Shown here in pieces: positions 57,580-64,000 of a stretch of 64,000 nucleotides of DNA. The translations under genes and the position numbers were made by a program. Under the pieces are notes generated by a model that worked only from the letters and a program-made list of their open reading frames with translations, was not told where the DNA came from and did no database searches. The first letter of the stretch is position 1. Each line of letters starts with the position of its first letter. The stretch covers positions 2,294,001 to 2,358,000 of the forward strand of contig JAMSLZ010000005.1 of the NCBI GenBank assembly GCA_026027325.1, given 5' to 3'. The DNA is from Actinomucor elegans (Eukaryota; Mucoromycota; Mucoromycetes; Mucorales; Mucoraceae).

Positions 57580-58017
57580 ATGGATAAATCAGACGTTCTA
57601 AAGGACGATCGAGTGCACGAAATTTTACACATGATTCCTAGTACAAAATATCAATATGAAGGAGGCAGCGAAAAGGTGCTCTTGGTAGAACAACCATTCT
57701 CTTATCAGCAATTCAACACACCTGTTCATCCTATTACTAAAAGTAATTATCATGCTGGCTGCTACTATACGGATTGCAAGGACGCTTCTTTCAATCTTTC
57801 TACACCTGAATTAACAGACTCTTCTGCCAGCAATAGTCCACGATTCCCAACGCCAGTTCAACTGGTCGATCCTCCAATAGTGGAAGCAGTATTTACTGAC
57901 AAACCTGCCAAAAGGAATACCACGCTTCATAAAACGAAATCTATCAGAACCAAAAAAGTAACAAGAAGTAAATCCTTCTTTGAAAAGATAAAGGATCTAT
58001 TCTCTTTTCAGTCTTAA
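57580..58017 (+). CDS. Hypothetical 145-aa basic-tailed protein
   Basis: Intronless. MDKSDVLKDDRVHEILHMIP start, a Ser/Pro-rich middle (TPELTDSSASNSPRFPTPVQ), and a Lys/Arg-rich C-terminus (KTKSIRTKKVTRSKSFFEKI then KDLFSFQS). It could be a kinase-regulated adaptor, but there is no recognisable domain. Convergent with the universal stress gene, stop codons about 30 bp apart. Confidence 0.65.
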   Translation: MDKSDVLKDDRVHEILHMIPSTKYQYEGGSEKVLLVEQPFSYQQFNTPVHPITKSNYHAGCYYTDCKDASFNLSTPELTDSSASNSPRFPTPVQLVDPPIVEAVFTDKPAKRNTTLHKTKSIRTKKVTRSKSFFEKIKDLFSFQS

Positions 58018-58049
58018 GGATATACAATCGGATAAAAGGGTATTTATTA

Positions 58050-58674
58050 TTATTTGATTATCAGTACGGGACAGTGTACATGAGACTGAACGTAATCACT
58101 GAAGCTGCCCATAAAGAATCTATGGATACCAATATGGTTAGTTGTAAACATAATAATATACATTAGTAATAAACGCATACCTCTTCCATCCAGACAGGTT
58201 TCTGCTACCCATGATTAAACAATCCATGGCTTGTGTATCCAAATACTTTATAAGAACATCACAAGCATGTGTAGAATCAGTTTTAAAGACTTTGGTGTTT
58301 ACTTGGAAACCTGCTTGTTTGATTTGAGCTACGATTTTGTCCATAGCGTTCATTTTCTCTTGTGTCAACTAGGTATTATGTTAGCGTGATGATAAAACAG
58401 CGTGTCTTTCTACGTACTTCTCTTTCAATCGTCTCGAGTGAATCTGTAGGTGGAAGTTCAATCGATTCTACAGCATGGTTTATCAAAACAAAGCATGATA
58501 AAGCTTTAGAAAGCCAGTCTTACCTTGCTCACCAAACTCACAGTCTAATACCATCACCATGATGGCATGCACTTCGTCTGTAGGTCGTAAAAAGTTCTCG
58601 ATAGCCCATTGAACTGTTTTGTTGGCTTCTTCTGAGACAGGGTCAATGGCTAAAGCAATTTGTCTTGCAGTCAT
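58050..58674 (-). CDS. Universal stress protein A family protein
   Basis: Small alpha/beta nucleotide-binding protein. Start MTARQIALAIDPVSEEANKT at 58674, exon joins through two or three introns (for example 58535 to 58480, 58190 to 58120). The Rossmann-like core ALAIDPVSEEANKTVQWAIE, a VHAIMVMVLDCEFG strand, KIVAQIKQAGFQVNTKVFKT, and IKYLDTQAMDCLIMGSRNLS then GWKRFFMGSFSDYVQSH make the ATP-binding G..G.........GS signature. It ends HVHCPVLIIK. Stress role is inferred from the family. A paired direct repeat GTGCACCATCCTAGC/GTACACCATCTTAGC lies in its divergent promoter with the next gene. Confidence 0.9.
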
Positions 58675-58896
58675 AGAGTAAAATAAGAAAGAGAAAAACA
58701 AAGGCAAAGAAAAGAATGCATTTCCACATAATCAGGCCATACAAAGACAGTGTGATCAAATCAACCCGATTAAGACGCTGGACTGTAAAACATAACAAGG
58801 GTGTTTAATTGGACCTTTCTATTGCATCTTTTGTGTACGTGTAAAATCGGAGAACTTGTCGCATGAAAAAATCAAAATCAGATAAGATTTTCGTTT

Positions 58897-58933
58897 GTGC
58901 ACCATCCTAGCTTACTTTGTACACCATCTTAGC
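58897..58933. promoter_or_regulatory. Direct repeat in the divergent promoter
   Basis: GTGCACCATCCTAGC at 58897-58911 and GTACACCATCTTAGC at 58919-58933, 22 bp apart, two turns of the helix. Located between the universal-stress gene (minus) and the 59018 gene (plus), so it could serve either promoter. Confidence 0.35.
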
Positions 58934-59017
58934 CTTGTTAGTATTAAATATCTCGAAAAACTGGATTTGTCTTTTCTCTTTTATTCACTCTTTTTCTTCT
59001 TCTTTTAATTCTCTACA

Positions 59018-59347
59018 ATGGCTTCATTAGATGCTCCAACTCGAACGGACTTGCTGAAGAAAAGAAAAAGACCAAGCTACTTTATCAACACATTATCTTT
59101 AAGAAGACAATCTACGCCCTTGTCTTCCCCATTGTCACCCGCTACACCCACTGAAATCATCAAGTTGTCTACAGTAAATAAATCTGGCATTTATTTACCT
59201 CCTTCACCTACTGACGAAGGCAATCAAAACGAAGATTACTTTGTAGAATCGCCTTTGAAAGAAAACTTTTATATTCCCTATTCCAAGGAAAGAGCTTTTA
59301 TGTGTACTGAACCTAAAAGCTTATTCACACCATCTAACCATGTCTAA
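59018..59347 (+). CDS. Hypothetical 109-aa protein, overlaps XLF gene by 4 bp
   Basis: Intronless. MASLDAPTRTDLLKKRKRPS then YFINTLSLRRQSTPLSSPLS; Ser/Pro-rich middle; VESPLKENFYIPYSKERAFM near the end. No domain recognised. A long pyrimidine tract (TTTTTCTTCTTCTTTTAATTC) precedes the ATG. Its TAA (59345-59347) overlaps the TAG of the convergent XLF gene (59344-59346). Confidence 0.65.
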   Translation: MASLDAPTRTDLLKKRKRPSYFINTLSLRRQSTPLSSPLSPATPTEIIKLSTVNKSGIYLPPSPTDEGNQNEDYFVESPLKENFYIPYSKERAFMCTEPKSLFTPSNHV

Positions 59348-60364
59348 AGTCTTCGTCTTCTTCTATTAGCATTGGGGTTTCTTAATTTCTCTTCTTCCGC
59401 TATAAATTGTATATCTCTTTTTCGCTTTAATTCCAATTCTTGCTCTGTCTATTTAAATAAAAGATGTTATTAGAAAAAAAAAAAAGATCTTGTTTGGTAT
59501 TACACTAACCATAATATGAAGTGTCTTAGTATTTCCCAGCTCTGGCTCTATAGGAATAGCTGATTCCTGTGTTACAGACACAACATCATCATCTATTATT
59601 CATCCTTAATCAGCCAAATACATACATGGTTATCTGTGTACTCTTACATGGCTTTTCATTACCCAAGCTTGATAGATACCTCAGTGAAGTACTCGAGAAC
59701 ATGGAGGAGGAGGGTTTAGACTAGCAGAGTTAAGTATCAGCTTAAGCTTAGTATATAAATTTTTTTTATACCATTTTTAATTTAACTTTGGTATCATCTA
59801 AATGTAAAAAATCCAATGTCAGCCAATCTAGCGCAGTAACAAGAGAGAAAAAAAAAAGGTACCTGACAAGTTTTCTGCAAAGTAATTGACTATGGATTGG
59901 CTAGGCATAATGAAATTCTCGAAAATGACCCGAGGGCCGCTTAAATACTCGGCCGACGTAGTATCTTGATCCAATAAATCACAATTGAATACCCAAGATA
60001 TATCATTGATTTGCATATCGCTCGGTTGGGTTCGAGGATATTGAGGCTTACAGCTCACTTTAAGCAGCCCAGGCTCCTTTTTCATGGAGCAACGTGCAAT
60101 ATTCCCCAAGAAAGTCTTTTTAACACGTACCAAGATGGCCATAGCTTCCTGTTCTGACTCAATATCGACGTTGGGTAACGCGGCATTTTGCTGAATGCGT
60201 TTGTAATTGCCATGTTCATACCAAACAAGACAGAGATCAGTTACCAACATAAAGTATTGCTTTTCTTCAAACAAATACTTTATATAATATGTCTTGTTGT
60301 CGTCTCGACATAAAGTCCATGGTATTTGAAATAATTTTCTATGGTCTGAGATATGCAAAAGCAT
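59344..60364 (-). CDS. XLF/Nej1-like non-homologous end-joining factor
   Basis: Stimulates ligase IV in NHEJ and bridges DNA ends with XRCC4. Start MLLHISDHRKLFQIPWTLCR at 60364. The N-terminal head domain reads YYIKYLFEEKQYFMLVTDLC then LVWYEHG (the LVSDLxxVWxE core of XLF), and ISWVFNCDLL. A coiled-coil stalk starts at IVNYFAENLS and continues over small exons (DWLTLDFLHLDDTKVKLKM; FSSTSLRYLSSLGNEK; VVSVTQESAIPIEPELGNTK then TLHIM). The extreme C-terminus is IAEEEKLRNPNANRRRRRL, matching the Ku-binding motif style of XLF. Its TAG overlaps the stop of the upstream-positioned gene. Small exon borders approximate. Confidence 0.82.
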
Positions 60365-60472
60365 TTTTATAGTTCTCTTTATTATGGGTAGTATTAGTAC
60401 AAGAATGGAAAAAAAGTCTATAGTAAACAACGGCTATAAAAAAAAAAAGCGGCGAATCAATATGACTGCTTC

Positions 60473-61647
60473 TTATTCTCTGCTGATCTTGAGCGAGAAA
60501 TCAACATGAGGAACACCTTGAGTAATGGTGCTCATACTAAGCACATCAATATCTATATTCAAATATAATATATCAGTACGCTATAATATCACCAGATAAA
60601 TTACAGGGATTTTACCATCACAAAAGTAACTGGCACAGGTGTCAAAGGTGATTCCACCACTGCTTTCGATCAAAAAGTGATTCTTGCCCTTGACGGCCCA
60701 GCGCTCTTTAATGCTCTTGGCAGCAGCCTTCAAACCTTCACCAGTAAAGTTATCCAACATGACAATATCAGCACCAGCAGCAATGGCTTCATCAGCTTCC
60801 TCTTCGGACTGACATTCTACTTCAATTTTGAGAGCAAACCCACAAACGCTTCTAGCATTTTTAACAGCATTTGTAATGGAGCCTGTTATTTTCAATAGGA
60901 GATGAGATGAGTGTCCGTTCTTTCTCACGCAATAGATGATTATACCTGAACTCCAGATGTGATTATCCTTCAACATAACCATAGAAGAAAGATCCATGCG
61001 ATGAGTATCTAAACCACCAACAAGAACACCGTATTTTTCAACCAATCTAAAACCTAGATATGTATGTTTAGTCATCTTCATTTACTCATTGGATGATTTT
61101 TTTTTTACCTGGGGTAGTTTTACGGGTAGCAGCGATCACACCTTTAAAGCCCATGGCCTTCTGTAATTCACTCACCATGCGAGCTCTAAAATTATATAAT
61201 GTAAGTTACTGCACCAAAAAAGACTTTCTGAGCAAAACTTACTTCAAAGCAATACCACTACAGCGGGAAATGATATTTAAAGCGGTACGTTCACCCAATA
61301 AGATCTTACGGGCACTACCATAGACTCGAGCAATTTCGAGCTTACCTTCAGGCTTAAGCCAGTCACCTTCCTTACAAGTCCATTCAACTCTAGAATAAAT
61401 ATGAGTCAATCAAAGGCTCACATGACCCATTGTTTTATCTATTTTACCTGCAGTCAAGTTGCTTGAAGACTTCATCGAAAAAAGGAACACCGGCTACTAC
61501 ACCTTCAGCTTTACAGTAAAGAATAGCTGTCTTTTCTTCTTCTCCAACAACATATCCTCCATAGTCAAAAGAAGGAACGTCTTCGGCAAGGTATTCCGAA
61601 ATGAGAGTTTTGTAATTAGTTGCAAGTAAATGAGCGTATTGAGCCAT
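60473..61647 (-). CDS. BNA6: Quinolinate phosphoribosyltransferase (nicotinate-nucleotide pyrophosphorylase)
   Basis: De novo NAD pathway: quinolinate plus PRPP to nicotinate mononucleotide and CO2. Start [20 protein letters not shown] at 61647. Motifs: [72 protein letters not shown] then [20 protein letters not shown] (with the active-site ATRKT and HRxDLxxxxxxKDNH); [45 protein letters not shown]; end [13 protein letters not shown]. Five or six exons. Length about 295 residues, family-typical. Tandem with XLF, about 110 bp apart. Confidence 0.96.
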
Positions 61648-64000
61648 ATTGAAAAAGAAGGAAGAGAGAGATATCGAAAATTCTATTGTGGAGATTATTA
61701 TTTAAAAAAGAGGCAGCGGGGTTCATCCTCGAGTCACATCTAACAAATTTCTGATTCCATCTTTCTATGATCCAATGTTCTACGAAGGTTATCCGAGACA
61801 CAGTTTTGAAAGCCGAAAATCAAGTCAACATATATCAAACTTGATCAACTCTATTTTTTATGCGGCAGCTTTATAGCGTGACATTGCAGCTGTTACTCCT
61901 CCTGTGGAAGAAGGTCCTTTTGATTGGTTACCATTGACTCGATTGAAATTGATGTGCACTGTCAATTAGATTTTATTATTAAGGCATAATGCAGTCGGGT
62001 TATGACAACAATATATCAAGCAGCTCTTGCTAAATTCCACTTATAAAAAAAGATACACGCTTGGTGAACAGCTTAGTAGACGTTGGCTTTTTTTTTTTGT
62101 ATGTAGCTTTTAGCGCTGGTTGATCTAATATATGTGTAACAAATGCTCTTTGGATTTTTCTTTTTGTTTGAGCGAAAAGTATTTATTTGATTAATAAAGG
62201 TTATTCAGGAGAGAATGTACATATCAATTTAAAGTTACTGAAGCGTTAGAGTATACCTCAAGTTTCATCAGATGTAAAGACTCATTCTGAACAGAGATCG
62301 CTAATCGGATGTGACATTGAACCGAGATTGACCGAAGTAGCATGAGATTTTCGTTAATTAGGTGCGCCACCCTAATTCTCCAGGGCCGTAGTTTTTTTTT
62401 GTTAAATTTTTCTAGTTCTGAAAAATAGTCATAAATTAAAGATGAAGGTTTACCAAGAGAATAAGAGAGAATATATGCTTTTGAAATGGTGATGAACTTT
62501 ATAAGGTACTGAATTCTCTTTCAAATAATATAGGTTTTGTAAAAAACCAAGAGCGAAAAAAAAATATCATTTCCAAAGTTAGAAACGTTATTTCACCGGT
62601 ATTGCAATGGTATTTTTCAATATAAAAGTACGAGTATCCAGACTAAACCCTAAAAAAAATGCATATTGTTTTCTTTATACTTTCCGATGATCAAAGCTCT
62701 ATCAATATTTTGTAAAAAGTGGAGTCGATTTATTGATTTGAACGTCGTTTTTTTAGCGGAGCTGTGTTAATTTTCAGCCACCCAATGAAATTGATACTTG
62801 GAACGTCACTGTGGCACTCATTGGCTTATTACGATTGAAAAATGATTTAGTAGCAACAGAATTGAGAACTCAATCCAATTTTTGGCGACAAAAAGTGTCA
62901 ATGCACGAAAAGTTTATTAGCAAAATTTATATACAGCCTTATTTGGTATTGGAACATATAATCGTTATTCCTCATTTCCTTTAATTCATGGAGCTTCATT
63001 GATTAAAAAACTGGTTTTCAGTTTGTTGAAATAACAGATATGAGCCTTGCGTTTTTAATCACCGCATGTATCAGTTGTTGAAAATTGAAGTTACTTGCGA
63101 TCGAGTTTTTCATTATTTGTTTGGCTTAAAGGAAGAGCGTTTTCAGCTACAACTCCTTCGAATGCAGTACTTAAATTTGGATACTTAATTTATACATCAC
63201 CCTAAATGTTTTCCAATCGTCTCATTTTAATTAAAATACTATCATGTTGTTACTACGACGGGGATTCAATTATAATGTTGCCACATCGGCGATTCAATTG
63301 TTTTTGAAATAACAGATTTTCTTGATCATTTTCTTGATCATAGCATTTTAGTTTGCGTTTGTCCCTTGATTGAGTCTTTTCTCATTCTACATGGAGCAAT
63401 AAATAAATAAAAATAACAGCCGATCAGACACTCTGTGCAGTGTCCTGCGAAGAACTTAATAAGGGAAACGTAATCCTGTCGAGAAAACGAATGGAAAATA
63501 TCTAAAGGATTTTGAAGATTGATACGAAAACAATCCCAACAAACTTGTTTTGCTTCCTCTTAATACAACTTTACGCTAATCAACTCATTTACCACAAATA
63601 TGTTCAAGTGATAGTAATCCTTCGGTCCAAGTGTCGCAAGATATATTGGAAATACAGTCAGCAAACCATATAGATGAATCAAAATAGCAAAAGCAGAACT
63701 ATCAGTGCTATTTTATTATTGATTAATTGCTTTATCAGCTTTATAAACTCAGGTAGTTCACTTTTCGAATGAACTCTATTTACCCTACAATCCATTAAGC
63801 GAAACATATGCATCAACCGATTTAACTACAAAGGATATTTTTCGACAAACCACCATTCATACTAGCTATTTGGGCGATAGGTCATCCGTAGCGTTCAGTA
63901 GATGGTAATCAAGCAGAAAGTCAAACTCTTACAAGTCAAAAATCAAAGAAAGCTCTTGAGAGGTGATGATAGTGAGTCCTCAATCAGACTCAGGACTTTA
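61648..64000. other. Gene-free right end
   Basis: 2.35 kb AT-rich. One minus-oriented dispersed-element copy near 62281-62350 and an imperfect palindrome ATTAGGTGCGCCACCCTAAT near 62359-62378. No frame with coding character; the last 400 bp could hold the edge of a gene beyond the window, but nothing certain. Confidence 0.55.
62281..62350 (-). repeat. Dispersed element, copy l
   Basis: Reverse strand ACTTCGGTCAATCTCGGTTC then AATGTCACATCCGATTAGCG and ATCTCTGTTCAGAATGAG. Carries every block of the consensus, including TGTTCAGAATGA. Confidence 0.7.

Overview
The window is nuclear DNA from a filamentous fungus, most likely an early-diverging mould of the Mucoromycota (Mucorales type). Three things point there. 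The genes are split by many short introns (about 43-80 nt, GTRNGT donors, CTAAC/CTGAT-like branch sites). The intergenic DNA is AT-rich. The gene set combines a ferritin, a Hen1 methyltransferase, a Spt7-type SAGA subunit and a C1-Pex24/dysferlin protein. The genus is an inference; the sequence alone does not fix it. Genes are monocistronic, on both strands, with no operons.

Layout. 1-18.4 kb is gene-rich: a 5'-truncated vacuolar amino-acid transporter, an NAD(P)-binding oxidoreductase-like protein, a secreted trypsin-fold protease of bacterial lysyl-endopeptidase type, an unrecognised helical protein, TFIIB, SPT7, TIM17 and a C2-domain protein with an acidic tail. 18.4-32.7 kb is gene-poor and repeat-rich. 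It holds a LINE-like relic, two paralogous RRM proteins (the second followed by an intact cyclophilin E gene, the first by a relic of the same cyclophilin gene), an unidentified coding relic, a striking 251-bp tandem array built around the 12-mer CTAGCTACGCCC, and a decayed FAR1/MULE-type transposase. 32.7-48.8 kb is again genic: SNRNP27, a divergent bystin, VAP/Scs2, a Gpt2/Sct1-like acyltransferase, Hen1, a C1-Pex24/dysferlin peroxin-like protein, importin alpha and a Q-rich coiled-coil protein. 49.5-61.7 kb holds initiator tRNA-Met, leucine carboxyl methyltransferase, a mitochondrial-type Trm61-like tRNA methyltransferase, a small unknown gene, ferritin, an arrestin-fold protein, two small unknown genes, a universal-stress protein, an XLF/Nej1 NHEJ factor and quinolinate phosphoribosyltransferase. 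The last 2.3 kb carries no gene I can support.

Functional threads. Transcription is represented by TFIIB and Spt7; RNA processing and translation by SNRNP27, cyclophilin E, two RRM proteins, bystin, Trm61 and tRNAi; small-RNA stability by Hen1; membrane contact, lipid and peroxisome work by VAP, GPAT, the Pex24-type protein and the C2 protein; DNA repair by XLF; metal and stress handling by ferritin and USP. They share no single pathway.

The strongest unexplained signals are three. One is the 251-bp array, with three copies of the 12-mer per unit, each flanked by a different inverted repeat. Another is a dispersed, degenerate element of roughly 65-80 bp (core TCGGTTTAATGTCGCATCTG), present in about a dozen intergenic copies that often come in pairs. 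The third is a 3.45-kb segmental duplication that produced the two RRM genes. All splice sites and homologies here were called by eye, without searches.
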